This document shows, piece by piece, positions 1 to 10,646 of a DNA stretch of 34,741 bases. The notes under the pieces are model-generated. The model saw nothing but the letters and a program-made list of their open reading frames with translations, did not search any database and had not been told where the DNA came from. Numbering within the stretch: position 1 is the stretch's first letter; each line of letters opens with the position of its first letter. The stretch comes from Lachnospiraceae bacterium. GTDB lineage: Bacteria; Bacillota; Clostridia; Lachnospirales; Lachnospiraceae. The stretch is from contig JALFIB010000021.1 of NCBI GenBank assembly GCA_022776305.1, positions 1 through 34,741 of the forward strand, read 5' to 3'. The translations under genes were made by a program, and so were the position numbers.

Positions 1-396
1 CAGCTTGGATTTACCATCACAGTAAACTCAGGAGTTTCCTACTCAGGCTTATTTGATGCAAGGACCAGAGCGATCACATTGAGAAAAGCAGATGATACCG
101 TATACCATGAGCTGGGACATTTTGTTGCATTTGTTGCCGGAAATTATGATCTATCTTCTGAGTTCAAAGGCATCTATGCAAGGGAACGGTCAAAGTATAC
201 AGCCAGCAATAAGGCTTACGTACTTTCCAGCAGTTCTGAGTATTTTGCAGAATCCTTTAAGCAGTACACCTTAAATCCGGCAGCACTGAAGGCAGAAAGG
301 CCGGAGACATACAATGCGATGGTGACAGCACTATCGAAGGTTACCAGTACTCAGGTAGACAGGATATGGAATGTATATAAAAGGGTTTGGGTATAA
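1..396 (+). CDS. C-terminal fragment of a zincin-type metallopeptidase (anthrax lethal factor-like C-terminal domain); truncated at window start
   Basis: Frame is open from base 1 (QLGFTITVNSG...); contains HELGHFVAF (HExxH) and a later SSSEYFAESFKQY (ExFAExF) motif typical of ATLF-like peptidases; stop at 394-396. Confidence 0.7.
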   Translation, partial: QLGFTITVNSGVSYSGLFDARTRAITLRKADDTVYHELGHFVAFVAGNYDLSSEFKGIYARERSKYTASNKAYVLSSSSEYFAESFKQYTLNPAALKAERPETYNAMVTALSKVTSTQVDRIWNVYKRVWV

Positions 397-401
397 AAAA
401 T

Positions 402-447
402 AAGCTGAGGCAAGACAGAGGATGGATCCTCCGTTTTGCCTCAGCTT
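402..447. terminator. Bidirectional hairpin terminator between convergent genes
   Basis: aagctgaggcaagacagaggat..atcctccgttttgcctcagctt followed by tttaaattg; long inverted repeat between two convergent stops. Confidence 0.75.
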
Positions 448-489
448 TTAAATTGTTTTCTAAATTTCTGTTTTCTATATCGCTATTGT

Positions 490-1146
490 CTATTCTTCTG
501 TCACTTCTTCCTCTTCTTCCTGCGGAGTATATTTTTTAAATATTTTGCGGAAAAACAGCCAGGAATTTAAATATGCAATGGCAGAAAAACCACACAGGAT
601 CCAAACCAGTAGCCCATACCAGAACGTATATCCGTTCCATAATGTCAGGAGTACGGCAGCCACTATGATAATCAGCATGGCCAGCGTACGCGGGAAATCT
701 GCCAGAGATATGATAAAGGCATTGCGGACGGTGGTCAGTATCTTGTTTTCAAATCTGGAAAGCAGCGGAAATACGTACAAGAGCACCATACTGTACACGA
801 TTATGGTGGCAAAAATGAGGATCAGGAATATTTTTGCAAAGGAGCTTCCAGCACCATTTAAGATCAGCACGTCAAGTACCAGAACACATCCGGCTGCCAG
901 CATCCCAAGCCAGATCAAAGTGGCCTGCTTGAAGTTTTGGCGGAAGGATTTCCAGAAGGTCCGAAGTACATAGCCCTCTTCATTTTCTGCCATTTTTAAT
1001 GTGACATAGTACATGGCGGTCATGGAAGCACCGATGGTAAAGATGGGAATACTGCATAGGATAAATGCGATATTTAAAATAATCAGGTCTGCGACCCGGG
1101 AAAGTGCCCGGAAAAATGCGTTGTCAAAGTTAAAAAAATCCCGCAT
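490..1146 (-). CDS. DUF624 (YesL-like) multi-pass membrane protein
   Basis: 218 aa, MRDFFNFDNAFFRALSRVADLIILNIAFILCSIPIFTIGASMTAMYYV is characteristic of YesL/DUF624. Confidence 0.8.
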   Translation of the reverse strand: MRDFFNFDNAFFRALSRVADLIILNIAFILCSIPIFTIGASMTAMYYVTLKMAENEEGYVLRTFWKSFRQNFKQATLIWLGMLAAGCVLVLDVLILNGAGSSFAKIFLILIFATIIVYSMVLLYVFPLLSRFENKILTTVRNAFIISLADFPRTLAMLIIIVAAVLLTLWNGYTFWYGLLVWILCGFSAIAYLNSWLFFRKIFKKYTPQEEEEEVTEE

Positions 1147-1352
1147 GGAAAACCACTCTCTTTCTTAATATTTTCTTTGATTATAGTGTTTTTAGACTAA
1201 AAAATCAACGAACTTTACGTATTTTCCACGTTTCATAAATTGACAATGTAAGGAAGGGTACGTTATAATTATAAAATGTGTATATTGAACAGAGTATACC
1301 ATTCGGTACGTATGGTATAGAGAAGACAGACCACTGTTGAAGGAGGCAGACT

Positions 1353-4300
1353 ATGTTGTACGATAAAGTACCTACCAGTCTGAACTTTGTCGAGCGAGAA
1401 AAGCAGACAGAGAAATTCTGGAAAGAGAATAAGATTTTTGAAAAAAGTATGGAGAACCGGAAAGACGGGGAAACATACACATTTTATGACGGACCGCCAA
1501 CAGCAAACGGCAAACCCCATATCGGGCATGTGCTGACGCGTGTTATCAAGGATATGATCCCGCGTTACCAGACCATGAAGGGGAAAATGGTTCCGAGAAA
1601 GGCCGGTTGGGATACCCACGGACTTCCGGTAGAGCTTGAAGTAGAAAAGCTTCTTGGGCTTGACGGAAAGGAACAGATTGAAGAGTACGGCCTGATTCCG
1701 TTTATTGATAAATGTAAAGAGAGTGTTTGGAAATATAAAGGCATGTGGGAGGATTTCTCCAGTACCGTCGGTTTCTGGGCGGATATGGACAATCCTTACG
1801 TAACATACCATGATGACTATATTGAGTCTGAGTGGTGGGCGTTAAAACAGATCTGGGACAAAAAGCTCCTTTATAAAGGATTTAAGGTAGTTCCTTACTG
1901 CCCGCGCTGCGGTACGCCTCTTTCTGCACAGGAAGTGGCACAGGGCTATAAGACTGTAAAAGAGCGTTCTGCCATCGTCCGCTTCAAAGTAAAGGACGAG
2001 GATGCATTCTTTCTTGCATGGACCACCACCCCCTGGACACTGCCTTCCAACGTTGCCCTCTGTGTGAACCCGGAGGAGACATACTGCAAGGTAAAAGCAG
2101 CTGACGGATATACTTATTATATGGCAGAAGCGCTGCTTGATACGGTCCTTGGAAAGCTTGGAGACGAAAAAGAAGGCAAAAAAGCTTATGAGGTCCTTGA
2201 GACATACAAAGGCAAGGAGCTGGAATATAAAGAGTATGAGCCGCTGTTTGCATGTGCAGGGGAGTCCGCACAGAGACAGCGCAAGAAAGCACACTTTGTT
2301 ACCTGCGATGATTACGTAACGATGTCAGATGGTACCGGCATCGTCCATATCGCACCTGCATTCGGTGAGGATGACGGACGGATCGGCCGCAATTACGACC
2401 TTCCCTTTGTACAGTTTGTAGACGGAAAAGGTAAGATGACGGAGGAGACTCCTTACGCAGGATTATTTGTGAAAGACGCTGACAAGCCTATCCTTGTGGA
2501 TCTGGAGAAAGAGGGCAAGCTGTACGACGCTCCGAAGTTTGAGCATGAGTATCCGCACTGCTGGCGCTGTGATACACCGCTGATCTATTATGCGAGAGAG
2601 TCCTGGTTCATCAAGATGACAGCCGTAAAGGATGACCTGATCGCAAACAATAATACCATCAACTGGATCCCGGAGAGCATCGGTAAGGGACGTTTCGGTG
2701 ACTGGCTTGAGAACGTACAGGACTGGGGTATTTCCCGTAACCGTTACTGGGGCACACCGCTGAATATCTGGGAGTGTAAAGAATGCGGCCATATGCATTC
2801 CATCGGAAGCCGTCAGGAACTGTATGAGATGAGCGGAAATGAGGCGGCAAAGACCGTAGAGCTGCATCGTCCGTACATTGATGAGATCACGATGAAATGT
2901 CCGCACTGCGGCGGTGAGATGCACCGTGTACCTGAGGTGATCGACTGCTGGTTTGACTCAGGAGCGATGCCTTTTGCACAGTATCATTACCCATTTGAAA
3001 ATAAAGAATATTTTGAAGCACATTTCCCGGCACAGTTCATTTCTGAGGCGGTAGACCAGACGAGAGGATGGTTCTATTCCCTGCTGGCAGAATCTACGCT
3101 GCTTTTCAACAAAGCGCCGTATGAGAATGTTATCGTCCTTGGACACGTACAGGATGAGAACGGCCAGAAGATGAGTAAATCAAAAGGAAATGCCGTAGAC
3201 CCATTTGAGGCACTGGAGACTTACGGAGCAGATGCGATCCGCTGGTATTTCTACATCAACAGTGCCCCGTGGCTGCCCAACCGTTTCCACGGCAAGGCTG
3301 TTCAGGAAGGACAGAGAAAGTTCATGGGTACTCTGTGGAATACGTACGCATTCTTTGTCCTCTATGCAAACATTGATAACTTTAACCCCATGGAGCATAC
3401 ACTGGATTATGAGCAGCTTCCGGTTATGGATAAATGGCTTCTCTCCAAGATGTACACCATGGTACAGACGGTGGATGATGACCTTGGAAATTACAGGATC
3501 CCGGAGGCAGCCCGTGCTCTTCAGGAGTTTGTAGATGACATGAGCAACTGGTACGTCAGAAGAAGCCGTGAGCGTTTCTGGGCAAAGGGAATGGAGCAGG
3601 ATAAGATCAATGCGTACATGACGCTATATACAGCCCTCGTGAACGTATGCAAGGCTGCTGCCCCCATGATCCCGTTCATGACAGAAGATATTTACCGCAA
3701 TATCGTATGCAAGGTAGATCCCAATGCACCGGAAAGCATCCATCTGTGTGACTTCCCGACTGTGGATGAATCACGGATCGACAAAGACTTGGAGAAAAAG
3801 ATGGATGAAGTCCTGAAGGTGGTAGTCATGGGACGTGCCTGCAGAAATGCAGCAAATATCAAGAACCGCCAGCCTATTGCCAAGATGTATGTGAAAGCTC
3901 CGGAAGCACTTCCGGAATACTTTGTTGATATTATCCGCGATGAGCTGAATGTAAAGGATGTGGAATTTACAGAGGATGTGAGCAGCTTCACTTCCTATAC
4001 GTTTAAGCCGCAGTTAAAGACAGTAGGACCGAAATACGGCAAGCTTCTTGGAAAGATCCGACAGGCATTACCGGAGCTGGACGGAAACGCTGCTATGGCT
4101 GAACTGAAGGCAAACGGATCCCTGAAGCTTGTATTCGGCAGTGATGAAGTCGTTCTTACTGAGGAAGACTTGTTGATCGAAGCTGCCCAGACGGAAGGAT
4201 ACGTATCTGATAATAATGGCGACATTACAGTGGTCCTTGACACGAAGTTGACACCGGAACTCATTGAGGAAGGATTTGTCCGCGAACTGATCAGCAAGAT

Positions 4301-4517
4301 CCAGACCATGCGTAAAGAGGCAGGATTTGAAGTCATGGATAAAATCCGCGTTTACGTAAAAGACAATGAGAAGATCAGCCAGATCCTGAAAAAATATGAG
4401 AAGGATATTCTCAGCGATGTTATGGCAGATGAGATCCTTTATGACCAGGCATCCGGTTACGTAAAGGATTGGAACATCAACGGGGAAGCCGTAACACTGG
4501 GTGTTGAAAAGATTTAA
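1353..4517 (+). CDS. ileS: Isoleucyl-tRNA synthetase (type 2 / eukaryote-like architecture)
   Basis: 1054 aa; HIGH (PHIGHVLTRVIKDM), GWDTHGLPVELEVEK, and KMSKSKGN signatures. Confidence 0.97.
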   Translation: MLYDKVPTSLNFVEREKQTEKFWKENKIFEKSMENRKDGETYTFYDGPPTANGKPHIGHVLTRVIKDMIPRYQTMKGKMVPRKAGWDTHGLPVELEVEKLLGLDGKEQIEEYGLIPFIDKCKESVWKYKGMWEDFSSTVGFWADMDNPYVTYHDDYIESEWWALKQIWDKKLLYKGFKVVPYCPRCGTPLSAQEVAQGYKTVKERSAIVRFKVKDEDAFFLAWTTTPWTLPSNVALCVNPEETYCKVKAADGYTYYMAEALLDTVLGKLGDEKEGKKAYEVLETYKGKELEYKEYEPLFACAGESAQRQRKKAHFVTCDDYVTMSDGTGIVHIAPAFGEDDGRIGRNYDLPFVQFVDGKGKMTEETPYAGLFVKDADKPILVDLEKEGKLYDAPKFEHEYPHCWRCDTPLIYYARESWFIKMTAVKDDLIANNNTINWIPESIGKGRFGDWLENVQDWGISRNRYWGTPLNIWECKECGHMHSIGSRQELYEMSGNEAAKTVELHRPYIDEITMKCPHCGGEMHRVPEVIDCWFDSGAMPFAQYHYPFENKEYFEAHFPAQFISEAVDQTRGWFYSLLAESTLLFNKAPYENVIVLGHVQDENGQKMSKSKGNAVDPFEALETYGADAIRWYFYINSAPWLPNRFHGKAVQEGQRKFMGTLWNTYAFFVLYANIDNFNPMEHTLDYEQLPVMDKWLLSKMYTMVQTVDDDLGNYRIPEAARALQEFVDDMSNWYVRRSRERFWAKGMEQDKINAYMTLYTALVNVCKAAAPMIPFMTEDIYRNIVCKVDPNAPESIHLCDFPTVDESRIDKDLEKKMDEVLKVVVMGRACRNAANIKNRQPIAKMYVKAPEALPEYFVDIIRDELNVKDVEFTEDVSSFTSYTFKPQLKTVGPKYGKLLGKIRQALPELDGNAAMAELKANGSLKLVFGSDEVVLTEEDLLIEAAQTEGYVSDNNGDITVVLDTKLTPELIEEGFVRELISKIQTMRKEAGFEVMDKIRVYVKDNEKISQILKKYEKDILSDVMADEILYDQASGYVKDWNINGEAVTLGVEKI

Positions 4518-4608
4518 CTAAATCAAGTAACGAAGCGGATTGCAAATATCCGCTTCACTGGTGTAAAAAATTTAATGAGGAGTTTATGGAAAGGAAAAGG
4601 ATTGGAAC

Positions 4609-7086
4609 ATGAACAAATTGATCGACAAGGCAGTTTTCAAAGAGAGAGTAAAGGAGAATGTAAAAACTCTCTATAGGAAGACCATCAAGGAAGCAGACCA
4701 GCAGCAGATGTTTCAGGCAGTTGCCTACGCAGTGAAAGATGAGATCATCAACAACTGGATGGCAACCCAGAAGCAGTATGAGAAGGACGATCCAAAGACA
4801 GTTTACTATATGTCAATGGAATTTTTGATGGGCCGTGCTCTTGGAAACAACTTAATCAACCTGACGGCTTATAAAGAAGTAAAGGAAGCACTGGATGAGC
4901 TGGGCTTTGACCTGAATGTGATCGAAGACCAGGAGCCGGATGCTGCACTTGGAAACGGCGGACTTGGACGTCTGGCAGCATGCTTCTTGGATTCTCTGGC
5001 AACATTGGGTTATTCCGCATATGGCTGCGGTATCCGTTACCGTTACGGTATGTTTAAGCAGAAGATCGAGAACGGTTTTCAGGTAGAGGTTCCGGATAAC
5101 TGGCTGAAGAATGGCAACCCATTTGAACTGCGCCGTCCGGAATACGCAAAGACTGTAAAATTCGGCGGATACGTTCGCGTAGAGTATGATGAGCAGACAA
5201 AGAGAAACCGCTTTATTCAGGAAGGATACCAGTCTGTATTAGCTATACCGTTTGACATTCCGATTCTTGGATACAATAACAATATCGTAAATACACTCCG
5301 TGTATGGGATGCTGAGGCGATCACAGATTTCCATCTGGATTCCTTCGACAAAGGTGATTACCAGAAGGCAGTAGAGCAGGAAAACCTGGCTAAGAACATT
5401 GTAGACGTGCTTTATCCGAACGATAACCACTATGCAGGAAAAGAGCTCCGCCTGAAACAGCAGTATTTCTTTATTTCTGCAAGTGTTCAGGAAGCAATCG
5501 CTAAATTCAAGAGAACACATGACGATATTCATAAATTCCCGGAGAAAGTAACATTCCAGCTGAATGATACACATCCTACTGTAGCAATTGCAGAATTGAT
5601 GCGTATCCTTCTTGACGAGGAAGGTCTGGAATGGGATGAGGCATGGGAGATCACCACAAAGACTTGTGCTTACACCAACCATACGATCATGGCTGAGGCA
5701 CTTGAAAAATGGCCGATCGAACTGTTCTCAAGACTGCTTCCGCGTATCTACCAGATCATCGAGGAGATCAACCGCCGCTTCGTACAGGAGATCCAGAGAA
5801 AATATCCGGGCAACCAGGAGAAGATCCGCAAGATGGCGATCATCTATGACGGACAGGTAAAAATGGCACATCTGGCCATTGTTGCAGGCTATTCTGTAAA
5901 CGGTGTTGCAAGGCTCCACACAGAGATCCTGAAGAATCAGGAGCTGAGAGATTTCTATGAGATGATGCCGCAGAAGTTCAACAACAAGACAAACGGTATC
6001 ACACAGAGAAGATTCCTTCTCCATGCAAACCCGCTTCTTGCAGACTGGGTAACAGACCATATCGGAGACGAGTGGATCACAGATCTTCCCCAGATTGCTA
6101 AGATGAAGGTATACGCAGACGACCCGAAGGCACAGCAGGAGTTCATGAATATTAAATACCAGAACAAGCTGCGTCTTGCAAAATACATCAAAGAGCATAA
6201 CGGCATTGATGTTGACCCGCGGTCCATTTTTGACGTACAGGTAAAGAGGCTTCATGAGTACAAACGCCAGCTTCTGAACATCCTCCATGTTATGTACTTG
6301 TACAACCAGATCAAAGACCATCCGGAGATGGATTTCTATCCGAGAACATTTATCTTCGGTGCGAAAGCAGCAGCAGGATACCGTCGTGCAAAACTGACCA
6401 TCAAGCTGATCAACAGCGTGGCAGACGTGATCAACAACGATAAGTCCATCAATGGAAAGCTGAAGGTTGTGTTTATTGAAGACTACCGTGTATCCAACGC
6501 AGAGCTGATCTTCGCAGCAGCAGATGTTTCCGAGCAGATCTCCACAGCAAGTAAGGAAGCATCCGGTACAGGTAACATGAAGTTCATGCTTAACGGTGCA
6601 CCTACACTCGGCACCATGGATGGAGCGAATGTGGAGATCGTAGAAGAAGTAGGGGCAGAAAATGCATTTATCTTCGGACTCAGCGCGGATGAAGTTATCC
6701 GTTATGAGAATGAAGGAGGATACTATCCGGCAGACTACTTCAACAATGACCAGGATATCCGCCGTGTGCTGATGCAGCTGATCAATGGAGAATACTCCAG
6801 AGATACTGAGCTGTTCCGTGAGATCTACGATTCCCTGCTGAATACAAACAGCAGTGACAGAGCTGATACATACTTTATCCTGGCTGACTTCAAGTCTTAT
6901 GCAGAAGCACAGAAGCGTGTGGAAAAAGCATACCGAGACGAAGCAGGCTGGGCAAAGATGGCTATCTTGAATATGGCAAGCAGTGGTAAGTTTACATCTG
7001 ACCGTACGATTCAGCAGTATGTAGATGAAATCTGGCATCTGGACAAAGTGACAGTAGAAGTGGATCCGGAATCTTTTGATGAGTAA
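4609..7086 (+). CDS. glgP: Glycogen/starch/alpha-glucan phosphorylase
   Basis: 825 aa; EPDAALGNGGLGRLAACFLDSLATL and PLP region EASGTGNMKFMLNGAPTLGTMDGANVEI. Confidence 0.97.
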   Translation: MNKLIDKAVFKERVKENVKTLYRKTIKEADQQQMFQAVAYAVKDEIINNWMATQKQYEKDDPKTVYYMSMEFLMGRALGNNLINLTAYKEVKEALDELGFDLNVIEDQEPDAALGNGGLGRLAACFLDSLATLGYSAYGCGIRYRYGMFKQKIENGFQVEVPDNWLKNGNPFELRRPEYAKTVKFGGYVRVEYDEQTKRNRFIQEGYQSVLAIPFDIPILGYNNNIVNTLRVWDAEAITDFHLDSFDKGDYQKAVEQENLAKNIVDVLYPNDNHYAGKELRLKQQYFFISASVQEAIAKFKRTHDDIHKFPEKVTFQLNDTHPTVAIAELMRILLDEEGLEWDEAWEITTKTCAYTNHTIMAEALEKWPIELFSRLLPRIYQIIEEINRRFVQEIQRKYPGNQEKIRKMAIIYDGQVKMAHLAIVAGYSVNGVARLHTEILKNQELRDFYEMMPQKFNNKTNGITQRRFLLHANPLLADWVTDHIGDEWITDLPQIAKMKVYADDPKAQQEFMNIKYQNKLRLAKYIKEHNGIDVDPRSIFDVQVKRLHEYKRQLLNILHVMYLYNQIKDHPEMDFYPRTFIFGAKAAAGYRRAKLTIKLINSVADVINNDKSINGKLKVVFIEDYRVSNAELIFAAADVSEQISTASKEASGTGNMKFMLNGAPTLGTMDGANVEIVEEVGAENAFIFGLSADEVIRYENEGGYYPADYFNNDQDIRRVLMQLINGEYSRDTELFREIYDSLLNTNSSDRADTYFILADFKSYAEAQKRVEKAYRDEAGWAKMAILNMASSGKFTSDRTIQQYVDEIWHLDKVTVEVDPESFDE

Positions 7087-7161
7087 TATAATAAATTTTT
7101 CTCATTCGAAGAAGGCTTTTACTTCTATGAGTGAGTAAGAACAAGTATTTATAAAAAACAG

Positions 7162-7230
7162 GCAGCCGCAAAATAATTGGAAAAGGAAATTTTCTAAAGT
7201 CCTCTTACATTATTTTGCGGCTGTTTTTTC
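7162..7230 (+). terminator. Terminator after glgP
   Basis: CAGCCGCAAAATAAT ... ATTATTTTGCGGCTG (15-bp perfect arms) followed by TTTTTTC. Confidence 0.85.
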
Positions 7231-7346
7231 GAGCCGTGAGAGTGTACGCCGTATACTTTTTTATGGAAAAAGGCTGTATAAATTGTGCTTTTCTGGCAAT
7301 CCTATCATTAAACCGGTGAGGAATCATAATGATGAGGTGAAATGAT

Positions 7347-8273
7347 ATGGATAAGAGAGCATTTAAGAACTTTATTACAAAGCGCAGCAGTATTTGGACC
7401 ATAAGCCTTTGCATGACAGGAATTCTGGTTTTGGGAGGTATTGCCGCAGTAGATAAAACCAGAAGGGCAAAGGACGAACAGCAGGAGACGGAGATGGGGC
7501 AGGTAGCATATCTGGAGGAAGAGATTACAGAATCACCAGATGATATTGAAGAATCCTTGTTCCCCACGCTTGCAGAGGGTGAGACGGAAGATATTGCGCA
7601 GGCATCCGGAAATATTGCAGTGGAAGATGGTACTCTTCAGGAGCAGGAAAATGGATTGGACAACATGGCTGCGGCAGGGGAAGGTCTGATAGCAGGGGAT
7701 AGCCTGAAAGAGAAGGATGGTCTGGCGACAGAGGATGAAGAGGATAGTGTAGGTGTGGCTGCCTCCGCGGGAGATGGAGAAGAGGCAGGTGAGGCTGCAG
7801 AAGAAGCTTCTGCGGATCATGTGATCTCGGAACAAGTTCTTTTGGAGCAGGGAATTGATTTTACAGAAGAGGATTCTTTAGTCTGGCCCTCGGCAGGAAC
7901 GATCCTGATCGATTACAGCATGGATGGAAGCGTTTATTTCCCTACATTAAACCAGTATAAATATAATCCGGCCCTGATCATCGGCAGTGAAACCGGCAAT
8001 CAGGTATTGTCTTCTGCAAAAGGGATCGTGGAATCTGTTACAGTGGATGAAGAGACGGGCACCACGGTGGTGGTGAATATCGGAAACGGTTATAAGCTTA
8101 CTTATGGCCAGCTCAAGGAATTGGCAGTAGGAGAGGGCGATGTGGTGGAAGCGGGAGCTCTGATCGGCTATGTCAGTGAACCCACGAAATACTACAGTAC
8201 AGAAGGCAGTAATCTGTATTTCGCCATGACCCATGACGGTACTGCGGTGGATCCGGTGTTGTTTTTGGAGTAA
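7347..8273 (+). CDS. Membrane-anchored M23/LytM-like protein (SpoIIQ-like), acidic linker, catalytic His apparently absent
   Basis: N-terminal TM segment, acidic stalk, then GTTVVVNIGNGYKLTYGQLKELAVGEGDVVEAGALIGYVSE...SNLYFAMTHDGTAVDP, which follows the M23 fold pattern. Confidence 0.75.
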   Translation: MDKRAFKNFITKRSSIWTISLCMTGILVLGGIAAVDKTRRAKDEQQETEMGQVAYLEEEITESPDDIEESLFPTLAEGETEDIAQASGNIAVEDGTLQEQENGLDNMAAAGEGLIAGDSLKEKDGLATEDEEDSVGVAASAGDGEEAGEAAEEASADHVISEQVLLEQGIDFTEEDSLVWPSAGTILIDYSMDGSVYFPTLNQYKYNPALIIGSETGNQVLSSAKGIVESVTVDEETGTTVVVNIGNGYKLTYGQLKELAVGEGDVVEAGALIGYVSEPTKYYSTEGSNLYFAMTHDGTAVDPVLFLE

Positions 8274-8425
8274 ATATCCGGAAAAATGTGAAGAGATTGG
8301 AAATGGTATTGCAGCAGTATTTCCGATTTGCCGGAATGTGGGAGATTTCCCGCACAAATTTGAAATTTTAGAGTATAATATACTGTAATCACTGTTTGAA
8401 ACCCCATCGGGGGCAGACAGAACCT

Positions 8426-8508
8426 GCAGCCGCAAATTCACATGGAAGTTTTAAATTTGATTGTCAAAGATTTGATCTGGAGTGGAATACTATTTTGCGG
8501 CGGCTGCT
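8426..8508 (+). terminator. Terminator-like hairpin after the M23-like gene
   Basis: gcagccgcaaa ... tttgcggcggctgctttaaa; shares the GCAGCCGCAAA stem with the glgP terminator. Confidence 0.5.
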
Positions 8509-8555
8509 TTAAATATAGGGGATGGTCTTCCATCCCTTTACATAGAGGTCATTCG

Positions 8556-8834
8556 ATGAATTATACGTATATGTTAAGATGCAGCGATGGGACACTTTAT
8601 ACAGGCTGGACCAACAATCTGGAAAAACGAGTCAGCACCCACAATAAAGGAAAGGGCGGAAAGTACACACGCTGCCGTGTTCCTGTGGAATTGGTTTACT
8701 ATGAATGTTTTGATACGAAAGAAGAAGCCATGAGCCGTGAGGCTGCCATAAAGCAGCTGACCCGGGGGCAAAAGGAAAAGCTGATCGAGGAATATAAGGA
8801 GATGTCATGGAGAGGACAAGTTACAAAAGGATGA
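8556..8834 (+). CDS. GIY-YIG nuclease family protein
   Basis: [53 protein letters not shown] at 8556 used instead of the longer ORF start because homology begins there. Confidence 0.88.
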   Translation: MNYTYMLRCSDGTLYTGWTNNLEKRVSTHNKGKGGKYTRCRVPVELVYYECFDTKEEAMSREAAIKQLTRGQKEKLIEEYKEMSWRGQVTKG

Positions 8835-10183
8835 AACTAGGCCGGTCGTTTTACCGGAGTTTTTTTATGATCTACATAGCCTTAGTTTTACAAAATGTGG
8901 TCACATTGAGTGTAAATCTGGCAGATAATATGATGTTGGGGGCTTACAGTGAGGTCTCCCTTTCAGGTGTTGCTGCGGTAAACCAGATCCAGTTTGTCTA
9001 CCAGCAGCTTTTGCTTGCTTTGGGAGATGGATTGGTTATATTCTGCAGCCAATACTGGGGAAAAAAGATGACAGGGCCGATGAAACGGATTGCAGCCACT
9101 GCCATGCAGGCGGGGCTTCTCATCTGTGCACTGCTCTTTTTCCTTGTGAGTTTGTTCCCTGTTCAGGCACTGCGGCTGTTTACCACGGATGAAGCCATCA
9201 TAGCGGAAGGTGTGAGGTATCTGGGAATCATCCGGTTTACCTATCTGTTTTTTGCCATAACACAGATCCTGCTGGCGACCCTTCGCAGTGTAGAGATGGT
9301 AAAAATCGCGTTTATGCTGTCTGTACAGACATTTTTTATCAATTGCGGGATCAATTACGTATTAATATATGGAAAATTCGGAGCACCGGAACTTGGAGTG
9401 GCAGGTGCCGCCATAGGAACGCTGGTTGCCAGAATCGTAGAATGCATTGTCCTGATCTGTTATGTCCGGAAAAAAGAAAAGAACCTTCGTATCCGGCTCA
9501 AAGATTATTTAAAATTCGATAAAGTGTTATGCGTGGATTACATTAAGATCACAGCTCCTATGCTGCTTGTCCAAGGGCTGTGGGGACTGAATACTGCCAT
9601 GCAGACGGTGATCTTGGGCCATATGACTGCAGCGGCTATTGCCGCAAACAGTGTTGCCTCAACACTGTTTTTATTGGTGAAGTCTATCCCTGTGGGAGCA
9701 GCATCCACCGCTTCGATCATGATCGGGAAAAAGATCGGAGAAGGAGATCTGGATGTGGTAAAGAATTATGCCAGAGTCCTGCAGAAAATGTTTGTGGTCA
9801 TCGGGATCATCAGCGGTATCCTTCTTTTCTTCCTGCGTATACCGGTACTCAGGCTCTATGACCTGTCTGAAAATACTAGGGAGATGGCAAATACATTTCT
9901 TATCATTTTAAGTATTGTGGCGGTGGGAATGTCTTATCAGATGCCCACCAACAACGGCATCATCCGCGGCGGCGGAAATGCAATGTTTGTGGTAAAAATG
10001 GACATTATCAGTATCTGGGGGATCGTCATCCCTCTGTCACTGATCATGGCCTTTGTGGTGAAAGCGTCACCGGTGGTGGTGGTCTGCTGTTTGAATGCCG
10101 ACCAGATATTTAAATGCGTGCCGGCATTTTTGGAGGCAAATTACGGAAAGTGGATCCGAAAGCTGACGAGGGATGAAATATAG
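8807..10183 (+). CDS. MATE-family efflux transporter
   Basis: 458 aa, about 12 hydrophobic segments, [25 protein letters not shown]; overlaps the GIY-YIG gene by 28 nt. Confidence 0.88.
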   Translation: MERTSYKRMKLGRSFYRSFFMIYIALVLQNVVTLSVNLADNMMLGAYSEVSLSGVAAVNQIQFVYQQLLLALGDGLVIFCSQYWGKKMTGPMKRIAATAMQAGLLICALLFFLVSLFPVQALRLFTTDEAIIAEGVRYLGIIRFTYLFFAITQILLATLRSVEMVKIAFMLSVQTFFINCGINYVLIYGKFGAPELGVAGAAIGTLVARIVECIVLICYVRKKEKNLRIRLKDYLKFDKVLCVDYIKITAPMLLVQGLWGLNTAMQTVILGHMTAAAIAANSVASTLFLLVKSIPVGAASTASIMIGKKIGEGDLDVVKNYARVLQKMFVVIGIISGILLFFLRIPVLRLYDLSENTREMANTFLIILSIVAVGMSYQMPTNNGIIRGGGNAMFVVKMDIISIWGIVIPLSLIMAFVVKASPVVVVCCLNADQIFKCVPAFLEANYGKWIRKLTRDEI

Positions 10184-10188
10184 ATAAA

Positions 10189-10242
10189 AATAGTCCGCAG
10201 AAAAATACGTGGAGAATAACACGTACTTCTGCGGACTATTCT
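10189..10242. terminator. Bidirectional terminator between convergent genes
   Basis: aatagtccgcagaa...ttctgcggactatt inverted repeat, T-rich on the + side. Confidence 0.75.
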
Positions 10243-10278
10243 TAATTTTAATCACAAGGCTAAATTCTATTTTGAAAC

Positions 10279-10608
10279 TTAGTCCAAAATTTCCATTAAT
10301 TTTCCGCAGCAGATTGGAATCTGTTCGCCTTTCTTTACGTGTACAACTTTGTTGCAGGTAGCACAGTATACATCGGTATCATACGGTGCAAGGAAAACAG
10401 GAACTGCTTTTTCTTCTTCTGCTGTTAAACCATTGAGATGGAATCTTGCCACATTGTTTTCTGTAGGCTGATAAACGCCCATTGGTTCAAGCTGCTTTGT
10501 GTTTCCAACGCAGTTGCCCATTCTGATCCACAATGCTTCAAGTTCAGCTGTTTCAGCCGGATTTTCCGGTACAAATTCTACGATTGCTTTGTCTAATCTG
10601 ATTTTCAT
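10279..10608 (-). CDS. Small protein with C-terminal desulforedoxin-like CxxC...CC zinc/iron ribbon
   Basis: 109 aa from MKIRLDKAIVEF; C-terminus VYCATCNKVVHVKKGEQIPICCGKLMEILD matches the desulforedoxin/Dfx pattern; SD GGGAGG upstream. Confidence 0.7.
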   Translation of the reverse strand: MKIRLDKAIVEFVPENPAETAELEALWIRMGNCVGNTKQLEPMGVYQPTENNVARFHLNGLTAEEEKAVPVFLAPYDTDVYCATCNKVVHVKKGEQIPICCGKLMEILD

Positions 10609-10646
10609 GATATAAAACCTCCCTAAAATTGTTTTTATTGTTAAAT

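Noticed and set aside
1147-1352. T-box riboswitch upstream of ileS
   Set aside because: Looked for AGGGTGGNACCGCG-like T-box sequence and a terminator/antiterminator; neither seen in the 206-nt intergenic region.
5728-7038. 436-aa ORF on the minus strand inside glgP
   Set aside because: Antisense to a strongly supported phosphorylase; composition (Cys/His/Val-rich) looks like reverse-strand codon bias and no family is recognisable.
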